Part shown: one piece after another, positions 1 to 7,051 of the stretch | Layout of the letters: each line of letters begins with the position of its first letter | How positions within the stretch are numbered: position 1 is the stretch's first letter | DNA from: Planctomycetota bacterium | Lineage (GTDB): Bacteria; Planctomycetota; UBA1135; GCA-002686595 | Direction: 5' to 3' | Length of the DNA: 64,000 nt | Assembly (NCBI GenBank): GCA_016795245.1 | Contig: JAEUIA010000003.1 | Coordinates: 62,001-126,000 of the forward strand | Notes under the pieces: model-generated | The model's input: the letters and a program-made list of their open reading frames with translations, nothing else | What the model was told of the DNA's origin: nothing | The model's database searches: none | Position numbers and translations under genes: made by a program

Positions 1-925
1 CATCGGCGCGCTGAAGCGCCGTCACGCCGAGCGCGCGATTCTGCAGGGCCAGATGAAGGGCGAGACCACGATCATGATCCTCTCGGCCTACGGCTTGATG
101 CGGACCAGCCAGGAGTGGCGCGCGGAGTTGATGAAGGGCAAGCTGGCGGGGCACGGTCAATTCGACATCGGTACGACCGCTTGCACCGAGACGTCGCACG
201 ACCTCGAGCCGCCCTATTCGAACATCTCGCGCCGCGCGTTCATCACGATGGGGGACACGTGTTTCGACATCAGCATGGGGACGCTCGCCAAGTCCGGCGT
301 GGCCGGAATCACGCGCGAGGAGTTCGAGGCGATCATCGGCAGCGCTCGCTATGCGATCTTGCGACTGGGTGTGTGGGATGACATGCCCGACGCCGTTCTG
401 AACTACATGCACACGGGCCTCGCGCGTGTCACCAACGACGGCGCGACGCACCTCGCGGAGCAATCGAAGACGGCGACCGACGGATGGGCCTGCGCTCTGG
501 CCGCGGCCGAAATCGGCGGGCCGCTGCAGATGAAGGCCGGGGAACGCCGCGCGTTGTACGAGCGCGTCATGACGGACCTCGGCAAGCTCGAGCATCCCGG
601 CGCCAAGGAAGCGTTCGCGCTGATGACCGCGATGTCCGGTCGCGCGTTGACGCTGTGTGACGACGCCATGATTCCCGATGCACTGGCCGAGATCACCAAG
701 ACCCTGGCGCTGCCTGCAGCTCAAGTGCCGGCGGCACAGACGGCGCTCGAGTACATCGCCGCGACCATCCACGCGCAGAACAAGGATGCGGCTGCGGCCG
801 TCGCGAGCCTCACGAAGTCGATCGCGGGCGATTCGGACCGGCGCTCCATCGCCCGGCACGACTTGATGTTCCAACCGATCGGGAATGACCCCGCGCTGCT
901 CAAGCTGTTGCGCGACCCGAAGTGA
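1..925 (+). CDS. Unknown protein, C-terminal part (5' end outside window)
   Basis: The reading frame is already open at base 2 and runs about 307 residues to a TGA at 923-925, so the true start lies upstream; the first in-window ATG at 53 is probably internal. The visible part begins with a basic stretch, then a hydrophobic segment (MILSAYGL) and a long, mostly helical, Ala-rich region. I see no catalytic motif, cysteine cluster or transmembrane helix that identifies a family. It converges with the L,D-transpeptidase gene 3 bases downstream. The frame has the strong GC-rich codon bias of its neighbours, so I regard it as a real gene of unknown function. Confidence 0.75.
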   Translation, partial: IGALKRRHAERAILQGQMKGETTIMILSAYGLMRTSQEWRAELMKGKLAGHGQFDIGTTACTETSHDLEPPYSNISRRAFITMGDTCFDISMGTLAKSGVAGITREEFEAIIGSARYAILRLGVWDDMPDAVLNYMHTGLARVTNDGATHLAEQSKTATDGWACALAAAEIGGPLQMKAGERRALYERVMTDLGKLEHPGAKEAFALMTAMSGRALTLCDDAMIPDALAEITKTLALPAAQVPAAQTALEYIAATIHAQNKDAAAAVASLTKSIAGDSDRRSIARHDLMFQPIGNDPALLKLLRDPK

Positions 926-928
926 GCT

Positions 929-1765
929 TCAGTCGACGATCGTGACGCTCGTCCCCTCGATGGCGAGGTGGAAGACGCGATCGACATCCGGCTGCAGCAT
1001 GCGCACACATCCGTGCGAGGCGTTCTTCGAGATCCAGTCCTCGACCGGTGCACCGGTGTAGCCGTGGAAGCCGATGCCTGAGCGCCCCAGGCCGGCAGCG
1101 TCCAGTGCGATCCAGTAGCCTCCGAGCACATTGCCGGGGTCGTCCGGCGCGTACACGATGTTGGTCGTCGGGTCCGTCCAAGCCGGCTTGAGCACCCGCT
1201 TCGTGATCGTCGTGCGCCCGACCGGAGTCGGTGATTCCGCGGCTCCGAGGCCGACGGCGCAGAAGCGCACCAGGGTGTGACGGCCATCAGCCGTCGAGCG
1301 CCAGGCGATCAGCCGATGCTGTCCCTTCGCGACCGTCAGCGAAAGCGTCGCCGTGGAGAGATCGAGCACCTTCAGCTCCTGTCCGATGCGCAGCTTCTTC
1401 TCGTCGTAGCCTTCGTTGAGGTACGCGAGCATTCCCGCGCCGATGCGGTAGCGCTGCGCGATCTTCGTCGGGTTCTCGCCTTTCGCGACCTTGTGCAACA
1501 CCAGACCGAGTCGCTCCATCCCCGGCAGGCGTTCGGGCGAGAAGAACGCGCGGTCGCAGAATGGCTCGAGCGTGTCGCCCAGGACGCGCGCGGCCTCCGG
1601 CGACAGCGTGGTCATCGCCGTCCCGGCTTCCAAGATCAGCGGGACGACTGCCGCCGGGTCGCGCGTGGCGGACGCGACGAGTTCGGCCATGGTCGGCTTG
1701 GGGGCCGGTGCGTCGTCGAGGTTCGGGAGCAGAGCGGAAAGCGAGAGGATGAAGGCTGCGATCAT
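929..1765 (-). CDS. LysM / L,D-transpeptidase (YkuD) family protein
   Basis: The protein (278 aa) has an N-terminal signal-like hydrophobic stretch, a LysM-like segment at about residues 95-140 (ENPTKIAQRYRIGAGMLAYL...LRIGQELKV) and a C-terminal YkuD domain. The catalytic motif is clear near residue 250: S-H-G-C-V-R-M, with the upstream GIGFHGY histidine. The family forms or remodels 3-3 peptidoglycan cross-links, or attaches proteins to peptidoglycan, in the periplasm, using the Cys as nucleophile. ATG at 1765 is chosen because it gives the export signal; no strong Shine-Dalgarno is visible. The substrate cannot be told from sequence. Confidence 0.9.
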   Translation of the reverse strand: MIAAFILSLSALLPNLDDAPAPKPTMAELVASATRDPAAVVPLILEAGTAMTTLSPEAARVLGDTLEPFCDRAFFSPERLPGMERLGLVLHKVAKGENPTKIAQRYRIGAGMLAYLNEGYDEKKLRIGQELKVLDLSTATLSLTVAKGQHRLIAWRSTADGRHTLVRFCAVGLGAAESPTPVGRTTITKRVLKPAWTDPTTNIVYAPDDPGNVLGGYWIALDAAGLGRSGIGFHGYTGAPVEDWISKNASHGCVRMLQPDVDRVFHLAIEGTSVTIVD

Positions 1766-1858
1766 GCCCGGACACTAGGAAAAACTCCTACGCAATCGAA
1801 GCACCTACACGCGGGTTTCGGTGTGTGTCAATGATTTTGAGACAGCCTGGACTTGAGA

Positions 1859-2877
1859 TCAGAGAGCGCTTGCCGCGGACTTGGTCGGAGGGTTGATCCA
1901 TACGGCCGTGGGCAGGGCCGGAGGAGTCGGCTTGCCGCGGACGAATCGTTCGGGATGCTGCTGGTACGCGCGGCGGAGTGTGTTCGCGCGGGCTGCGGAC
2001 ACGAGCGGCGCACGGCCGTGATGCACGTCCGCCGGCGTCATCCAGCCGATCCCGCTGTGCCGATACTGGTTGTTGTACCAATCGAAGAAGCGCACGCAGA
2101 ATCCGCGCGCATCCTCGATCGAGCCGAAGCGCTCTGGGAAGTCCGGCCGGTACTTGAGCGTATTGAACTGGGCTTCGGAGAAGGGATTGTCGTCCGAGAC
2201 GTGCGGGCGGCTGTGGGTCTTGTGACGCCCAGGTCTGCCAGGAGGAAGGCGACGTCCTTCGAAGTCATCGACGAGCCACGGTCGGCGTGCACGGTGAGCT
2301 GATTGCGCGCGACGCCTTCCTTCGCGATCGTTGCCGAGATCAACTTCTTCGCCAGCACAGCGCTCTCGCGCCGCGCAATCATCCAGCCGACGACTTTGCG
2401 ACTGAAGATGTCGAGGATCACGTTGAGGTGGAAGTAGTTCCACTTCGCAGGCCCCTTGATCTTCGTGATGTCCCACGACCACACCTGGTTGGGGGCGGTG
2501 GCGAGCAGCTCGGGCTTGGCGTACGCGGGTCGCCGCAGTTGGTCACGTCGCTCGCGGACTTCACCTCGGGCCGCAACGGCGCGGTACATCGTGCGGCGCG
2601 AGCACAGGTAGATGCCCTCGTCGAGAGCGGTCGCGAAGACCTGCGAGATCGACGTGTCGACGAAGCGTTCCTGGTGGACGAGATCGAGCACGTCGTTCCG
2701 TTCCGCACTCGACAGTGCTCCGGGCGAAGCCTTGCGAGGGCGGGTTTGCATCGGGGAGCCCGGGGTCTCGCGTACAAGTTGGGCCTGCGCGCGATACCAG
2801 GTCGCGCGCCGAAGCCCCAGCGCCGTGCACGAGGCGGATACGCCGAACTCGGCGCGGGCTTGTGTGACGGCCTGCAT
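1859..2877 (-). pseudogene. IS3 transposase OrfB (DDE integrase core), one-base deletion
   Basis: The frame starts at the ATG at 2877 (TGATG overlap with the restored OrfA frame). It encodes an HTH_21-like N-terminus and an rve/DDE core: first D in SWDITK, second D in VHADRG. After DLGVT, near 2222, the frame is lost. Adding one A to the cacaagaccc stretch restores the family sequence, including SDDNPFSEAQF with the catalytic Glu, and continues to the stop at 1859-1861. The third catalytic residue is therefore out of frame. The deletion is not in a homopolymer longer than two, so programmed frameshifting is unlikely. A sequencing error is possible. Confidence 0.85.
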
Positions 2878-2895
2878 CAGTCGTCCTCTTCGATC

Positions 2896-3342
2896 TCATG
2901 CTGTTTCAGGGGGATCCCCAGGATCTCGCGCACTTTTTTTTTGGAACTCGATGATGGCCTTGGCCTTCGCGAGCTCCTTCTCAAGCTTGCGTGCCCGGCG
3001 CTCGAGCTCGATCTCGCGCGTGCTCGGCTTGGGCTTCGCCCGTGGACCACGCCGCTTGGAGAGCCCGGCCAGCCCGTGCTCGTGCAGTTGCTTGCGCCAG
3101 GCGACGAGGCTGGAGGAGTACAGCCCCTCACGTCGCAACAGCGCGCCGATCTCGCCGGGCTTCGTGCAGGCATCGGCCTCGCGCACGATGCGCGCCTTGT
3201 ACTCGGCGTCGAAGCGCCGGCGCGTGGCACGAGCCAGGACTTCAGGATTGTCGAGCGCTCCCCGAGGAGGGAGCTCGTCGCGAGTACGCTCCGATCTCCC
3301 TCCTCGGGGAGCGCTCGGGCGGTCGGTCGTTTCGGTCATCAC
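2896..3342 (-). CDS. IS3 transposase subunit OrfA (frame-shifted C-terminus)
   Basis: OrfA (148 aa in this frame) has the helix-turn-helix of IS3-family OrfA (RRFDAEYKARIVREAD ... LRREGLYSSSLVAWRKQ) followed by a coiled-coil/leucine-zipper segment (RRARKLEKELAKAKAIIEFQKK). The gene runs into nine consecutive A (minus strand, 2934-2942), after which this frame gives only SARDPGDPPETA and stops. Skipping one A restores the usual continuation (KKVREILGIPLKQH), which ends at a TGA overlapping the OrfB ATG. The run is either an inserted base or a slippery frameshift site. A 22-bp inverted repeat lies inside the first codons. Confidence 0.85.
   Translation of the reverse strand: MMTETTDRPSAPRGGRSERTRDELPPRGALDNPEVLARATRRRFDAEYKARIVREADACTKPGEIGALLRREGLYSSSLVAWRKQLHEHGLAGLSKRRGPRAKPKPSTREIELERRARKLEKELAKAKAIIEFQKKSARDPGDPPETA
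3252..3317. repeat. Perfect 22-bp inverted repeat inside IS orfA start region
   Basis: The arm 3252-3273 is the exact reverse complement of 3296-3317, with a 22-nt spacer. It lies within the first 30 codons of orfA (around residues SAPRGGRSE ... ELPPRGAL), so an mRNA hairpin would form close to the transposase start codon. It could limit translation from transcripts entering from outside, as leader hairpins do in some insertion sequences, or it may be a later insertion. Confidence 0.7.
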
Positions 3343-3498
3343 GCGGGGTCATCCTTCTGCCCTCGACACTAAGCTGCAGGGGGAAGGTTGTCTCACGCAC
3401 GTTGGTACAGAGGGGAAGATCAGGTCGCTAATGGTGGATGTGTATCGCCTCGATCAGTGTTCTACCCATACCATTGGCAGCGGGACTAGCGTCGTTGG

Positions 3499-4452
3499 CT
3501 AGTAAATCTCAAGGTACTGGACGGCGTCCGCCAGTCCAGAGCTTGTCCAGGTCGGACCATCCGGAAGCAAGACGCCATCACTGTCTATGGTTCCGTCTCT
3601 GTTCCTGTCTAGAAGGACCAGCAACGGACAATTCCTGCCTTCATTAAGGCCGCTACGCAGTACGTAGACGTATCCATGTTGGGTGTGATTGCCTGACCAA
3701 TACGAATCATAGTCGCAAGCAAGCGACTGAATTTCTGGTACACCCGATCCTGAGACCTTGGCATATAGCCGTTGGACACTCACGCTGCCCGAGGTAGCGA
3801 AATCCAGTCGGCACAAGTCTCTTGAATCATCAAACAGTGCGAACAAGGACACTTCAGCCCCACTCGCGGGGGCAGGATTGAAGAACATCGCGGAGACGAC
3901 ACGCCTGCCAGCCGTGTCCTCTTCCAGGATCGTCTTACGTGATGTGATGTCGATGTGCATCTCAGGATAAACCCACTCGCCTGAGGCGTTCAGCGTCCCA
4001 CGATGCACGATTGGCTTCGCAAAAGTCCAAAGCTCGATTACGGTGTTGCCGGATCTACGCTTTCCTGCGATCAGAGCCCTGCTCGTGCCGGCGGAGATCG
4101 CGGCGGTCGGCCAAAAAGTAACCGATTCAACCTGAACTGAAGACTGCTCCGGTTTCGGACCATCCGCTGTCCACGCCCAGTTGAATGAAACAGAATGGTC
4201 AGCCATTGAGTAGCCAATCGTACCCTCGACGGTATTCACGGCATTACCCAGCATCTTGATCCCCCTGAGGTTCAGGCCACCCTCAAGCCGAGGATGAGGC
4301 ATACCAGTCGGTGGCGGGGTCTGCGCGGAAGGCGCCATGGACAAGAGGCCAACGGTCGAGAGAAGAACCCCTGCGACAAGGCCACTTGCAAGTAGGACTC
4401 GGTCAGGCTGCAGAGTGCCAGCCAATCCTAGTGCGTTGCGAAGAACATGCAT
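3499..4452 (-). CDS. Secreted protein of unknown function
   Basis: The protein has 317 aa with an N-terminal hydrophobic segment near residues 20-45, typical of export. The ATG at 4452 is supported by AAGGAG 7-8 bases upstream. The mature part is beta-rich and has no motif I recognise; LLDRNRDGTIDSDG near the C-terminus looks like a calcium-binding dockerin/EF-like acidic loop. It follows the HExxH protein gene by 14 bases and is probably cotranscribed with it. Base composition is visibly lower in GC than in neighbouring genes (a hand count of 3661-3720 gives 28/60 G+C, against 42/60 at 7081-7140), which suggests acquired DNA next to the IS. Confidence 0.75.
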   Translation of the reverse strand: MHVLRNALGLAGTLQPDRVLLASGLVAGVLLSTVGLLSMAPSAQTPPPTGMPHPRLEGGLNLRGIKMLGNAVNTVEGTIGYSMADHSVSFNWAWTADGPKPEQSSVQVESVTFWPTAAISAGTSRALIAGKRRSGNTVIELWTFAKPIVHRGTLNASGEWVYPEMHIDITSRKTILEEDTAGRRVVSAMFFNPAPASGAEVSLFALFDDSRDLCRLDFATSGSVSVQRLYAKVSGSGVPEIQSLACDYDSYWSGNHTQHGYVYVLRSGLNEGRNCPLLVLLDRNRDGTIDSDGVLLPDGPTWTSSGLADAVQYLEIY

Positions 4453-4466
4453 CGTGCACTCCTTTC

Positions 4467-5144
4467 CTAGGGGCAGCAGGGAGGCGGGGTCGTTAGTTCG
4501 GCCGCCGTTGGTACGTGGGTGAAACCGCAACAACCCGTGCATCCATCCCCAAGGCATGCGAGCAACGTGGCGTTGAGGCTGTCGCGCGTCTTCTTGTAGA
4601 AGTCGCACGCCTGTGCGAGATTTGATGGGGTAGAAAGGGGAGGTTCGCAAATAAGCCCAGTGATCAACGCAGTATCATTTGCGCGCAGGAGCGCATGGTT
4701 GCATTGATGGCAGGAGTTGCCGCCGGTACTGGGTGCTTGAACGTCCGGGTCTCTTGCGTCAGGATTTGTTGGATCACTCGCGTGTGCTCGCTTGGCGTGT
4801 TGGTACTCGTGGGCTAGTACGATTGCGATCATGTACGCGGGAATCTTGTAGCGGACATTTATGGCAATAGTGCCGGAGTCTGCTTCTCCAGGGGCGCCCG
4901 GATTCTCCAGATTCACGAGCACGATATAGCCCGTGTCCGGATCCGTGGCCTGCTCGATCTCCGTCGCCAGTTCATTCCCTAGATAGTTCCGCACAGTGTC
5001 GAGCAGGGCCCCCCTCGTCTCCGCTGCCAGAGGCTTCATGGCCAAGCCGCCCGTTCCAAAACTGTCGTTCCCGGTGTTGGCGCGGGGAGCCGTGTGGGAA
5101 GGCAAGATGAGGAGGGTGGCAAGTGTTGCGAGCAGGCTGCGCAT
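4467..5144 (-). CDS. Secreted Cys-rich protein with HExxH motif (putative zinc metalloprotease)
   Basis: The protein has 225 aa with a signal peptide (MRSLLATLATLLILPSHTA). A strong AAGGAG precedes the ATG at 5144. Near residue 125, IVLAHEYQHAKRAH contains HEYQH, the zincin HExxH motif; the histidine after the motif could be a further ligand, but no third ligand is certain. The C-terminal 100 residues hold many cysteines (CHQC, CLGDGCTGCCG, CCP). It is probably exported and disulfide-bonded or metal-binding. It forms a two-gene unit with the downstream unknown protein. The proteolytic role is inferred from the motif only. Confidence 0.7.
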   Translation of the reverse strand: MRSLLATLATLLILPSHTAPRANTGNDSFGTGGLAMKPLAAETRGALLDTVRNYLGNELATEIEQATDPDTGYIVLVNLENPGAPGEADSGTIAINVRYKIPAYMIAIVLAHEYQHAKRAHASDPTNPDARDPDVQAPSTGGNSCHQCNHALLRANDTALITGLICEPPLSTPSNLAQACDFYKKTRDSLNATLLACLGDGCTGCCGFTHVPTAAELTTPPPCCP

Positions 5145-5433
5145 AGTCTTCTCCTTTGTTATGGCCCAGGGTAGGAAGCCAGGAGGCCAAGGAGTGTATG
5201 CGCCTTGTAAGGATCGGGGGTAGAAGCAGCTGGCGTAACGTTCTTTCTGTAATTCGCGCCTGTTGATCTGAGCCGTGCGAACTTCGCTGCGCTCGCGCTC
5301 GCGCTCGGCCTTGCGGCCGCGCGCCGGCGAGCGGAGCGAGTCGGTGCGCGGCCGCAAGGCCGAGTGCGAGCCAACAAGTTTGTCGTGGCGGGCACCCGCC
5401 GTTATCGCGGGTTCAGGTGATGGGATCGCCCTA
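5145..5433. other. Non-coding stretch with long palindrome
   Basis: No gene is supported here. The stretch holds the upstream region of the HExxH gene and the 75-bp palindrome described separately. A second small dyad (gcgggcacccgc) lies near 5389. The lower-GC composition of the islet ends around here. Confidence 0.5.
5297..5371. repeat. 75-bp near-perfect palindrome (26-bp arms, 23-nt loop)
   Basis: Positions 5304-5322 are the exact reverse complement of 5346-5364 (19 bp). The pairing continues outward to 5297/5371 with a single G-T pair, giving a 26-bp stem around a 23-nt spacer. The core contains GCGGCCGC. It sits at the edge of the low-GC islet, upstream of the HExxH gene. It could be a strong terminator or insulator, a REP-like element or a relic of a mobile element end. 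No poly-T follows. Confidence 0.75.
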
Positions 5434-5559
5434 ATGTTCACCGACGAGGAGACACGGAAGTTGACCTTCGGGATCAGCCTTGGCGTGAAGGAGCGGGAGC
5501 TTGTCGTTCGGGACGGGCATGGAACGGAGCCGCGTCGGATTAGCCTCGACGCCAACTAG
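5434..5559 (+). CDS. Possible small protein (41 aa), weak
   Basis: A short frame starts at the ATG at 5434 (GGTGA about 10 bases upstream as a weak ribosome site) and ends at a TAG. Its product is hydrophilic and ends GTEPRRISLDAN. The same frame is open further upstream through the palindrome, so it may be the remnant of a longer gene. It resembles no family I know. Confidence 0.25.
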   Translation: MFTDEETRKLTFGISLGVKERELVVRDGHGTEPRRISLDAN

Positions 5560-5595
5560 CGCCGCGCCCGATGGCGAGGGTAGGTTTGCGCCGTC

Positions 5596-5865
5596 ATGAG
5601 CAGCAACCGAACTCCGGCACCCGATGACTGGCGTCGCCACGGGCAGGAAAGATACCTGATTGGAGTCCGGCTCGTTGCGCGCACCTACGCCGTCTACAGC
5701 CCGCATTGGGATCACGATCATTGCGAGTTCTGCTCCGAGCCGTTTTCCCTCCACGAGGGCGACTTGAGCGAGGGCTACGCGACCGAAGATGCGTACCGCT
5801 GGGTGTGCGCGCCGTGCTTCGAGGACTTCCGAGGCGAGTTGAAGTGGACGGTCGTGTCGTCGTGA
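5596..5865 (+). CDS. Small putative zinc-binding protein
   Basis: This is an 89-aa hydrophilic protein with two cysteine pairs, HDHCEFCSEPF near residue 43 and WVCAPCFEDF near residue 73. The C-x2-C ... C-x2-C arrangement is typical of a zinc ribbon, and the protein has no signal peptide. I do not recognise a named family. It is the last gene of the lower-GC islet and converges with yaeQ, with a small inverted repeat in the 42-bp gap. Confidence 0.6.
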   Translation: MSSNRTPAPDDWRRHGQERYLIGVRLVARTYAVYSPHWDHDHCEFCSEPFSLHEGDLSEGYATEDAYRWVCAPCFEDFRGELKWTVVSS

Positions 5866-5879
5866 CTGCTTGACCCAGC

Positions 5880-5905
5880 GCCGGTCCGACGGTTTCGCGA
5901 CCGGC
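5880..5905. terminator. Possible bidirectional terminator hairpin
   Basis: GCCGGTC (5880-5886) pairs with GACCGGC (5899-5905) around a 12-nt loop, in the gap between two convergent genes. The stem is short and lacks a T-tract, so the call rests on location. Confidence 0.3.
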
Positions 5906-5907
5906 AT

Positions 5908-6450
5908 TCAGCTCGCGAGGGGGCGCTCTTCGACCGTCGTGCTCAACGCAGTGCCGTCCCAGGTCACGAACATGTGACCGTCGTGGATCGACACGTCCAG
6001 GGACACGTTGCGCTCGAGCCTGGGTTCGAGTTCCTTGAGGAATGCCGGCTCGAGGGTGATCACACGAATGTCCGCAGCTCGGTGGATGTGGGTTTCCTCA
6101 CACTGCTTGAGCCACAGTTGTTGCGACTTGTGCGGGAACACGAGGACCCGACCGATGCTCTTCGACGCCTTGTGCAAACGCTCCGGCGCCGGGAGGCCGA
6201 CCTCGATCCAGGCCGTGGTCTGCCCCGTCAGGTCCTTGACCCACAAAGCCGGCTCGTCCGGCTCCGAAAGCCCGCGCGCGAAAGCGATGCCGGGTTCGAA
6301 TGCGAGGCAGTACGCCAGGATGCGCGTCAGCAGGAACGGCACGGTTTCCGAAGGATGGCGCGCCACGCGCAGGTCCAGATCTTCGTAGACGTTGCGGCTC
6401 GTGTCCGAGAGTTGGATCTGGAATCGGTGGATCGTGGAGGGGAGGCCCAT
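5908..6450 (-). CDS. yaeQ: YaeQ family protein
   Basis: This 180-aa protein matches the YaeQ family along its whole length. It has the N-terminal STIHRFQIQLSD, the central RHPSETVPFLLTRILAYCL, the GLSEPDEPALWVKDLTG block and the IEVGLPAPERLHKASK block. YaeQ proteins are small cytosolic proteins with a nuclease-like (PD-D/ExK-like) fold; the E. coli protein has been linked to suppression of an RfaH defect, but the biochemical role is unclear. ATG at 6450 is chosen because it gives the conserved M-x3-STI start. It is divergent from the lipoprotein gene at 6493. Confidence 0.9.
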   Translation of the reverse strand: MGLPSTIHRFQIQLSDTSRNVYEDLDLRVARHPSETVPFLLTRILAYCLAFEPGIAFARGLSEPDEPALWVKDLTGQTTAWIEVGLPAPERLHKASKSIGRVLVFPHKSQQLWLKQCEETHIHRAADIRVITLEPAFLKELEPRLERNVSLDVSIHDGHMFVTWDGTALSTTVEERPLAS

Positions 6451-6492
6451 GCGCTGCGAGGGTAGCAGCAGTATCCTCGTGGACGAACGACG

Positions 6493-7044
6493 ATGATCCG
6501 CACCTTTCAACGAGTCTCGATCGCGCTCGCGCTGATTCTGACGACGGCCTGTGCCAGTTCGCGTTACTACGACGCGCGCTACCTGCCGGCTCCGTTGGAG
6601 GTGCGTGTCGCCGCGCAGTCCGTCGAAGGCAGCCAGGTGCGCGTGCTGGCGACCGTCCTGGGCATCGCGCGCAAGGACGAAAAGGCCGGTCGGCCGGAGC
6701 AGGTCGAAGTGCGCGTACGCTTCGAAAACCTGGGCGCGGTCGAGGCCCTCATCCTCGAGGACGGTTTCTCGTTGCTCTCCGCCGATTTGACGCCGTTCGC
6801 GGCGGTCGCGCTGGCCCCGGATGCCGACTTGCGCGTCCCCGCGGGCGAGACGCGCACGCTCGACATCGCGTTCGGTTCCTCCGCGCGCGAACTCGATTGG
6901 AGCGGCTTGAACCTGCGCCTCGCCGTGTCGTTCCAAGACGTGCGCGTGACTGCAGCCGGTACCTTCACGCGCGTCGTGTACGCGCCCGTCGAGCCGGTGC
7001 GTTGGAGCTTTGGTCTGGGTTACGGCTACGGTTACTGCTGGTGA
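6493..7044 (+). CDS. Small lipoprotein with beta-sandwich-like domain
   Basis: The protein has 183 aa with a lipoprotein signal: MIRTFQRVSIALALILTTAC, with Cys at residue 20 as the lipidation site. The mature part is beta-rich (EVRVRFENLGAVEALILEDGF ... ETRTLDIAF), resembling Ig-like or LEA/FlgD-like beta-sandwiches of unknown function, and ends in an aromatic-glycine tail (GLGYGYGYCW). It is convergent with the 11-heme cytochrome gene, with 7 bases between them. No catalytic residues are visible. Confidence 0.75.
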   Translation: MIRTFQRVSIALALILTTACASSRYYDARYLPAPLEVRVAAQSVEGSQVRVLATVLGIARKDEKAGRPEQVEVRVRFENLGAVEALILEDGFSLLSADLTPFAAVALAPDADLRVPAGETRTLDIAFGSSARELDWSGLNLRLAVSFQDVRVTAAGTFTRVVYAPVEPVRWSFGLGYGYGYCW

Positions 7045-7051
7045 TCCGGCC

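Larger units (their letters stand above)
1838..3395 (-). mobile_element. IS3-family insertion sequence, about 1.56 kb, decayed
   Basis: Terminal inverted repeats read TGAGACAGCCT at 1838-1848 and, on the opposite strand inward from 3395, TGAGACAACCT (10 of 11 identical), with TG...CA ends. Between them lie orfA and orfB in the usual IS3 order on the minus strand. No flanking target duplication is visible: the left flank is ...gatttt and the right flank is cgcacg. Both ORFs carry frame disruptions (see the entries), so the copy is probably inactive unless slippage rescues it. Confidence 0.9.

Noticed and set aside
3396-3498. Target-site duplication flanking the IS
   Set aside because: The bases immediately outside both ends (gatttt and cgcacg) do not match, so no duplication can be claimed.
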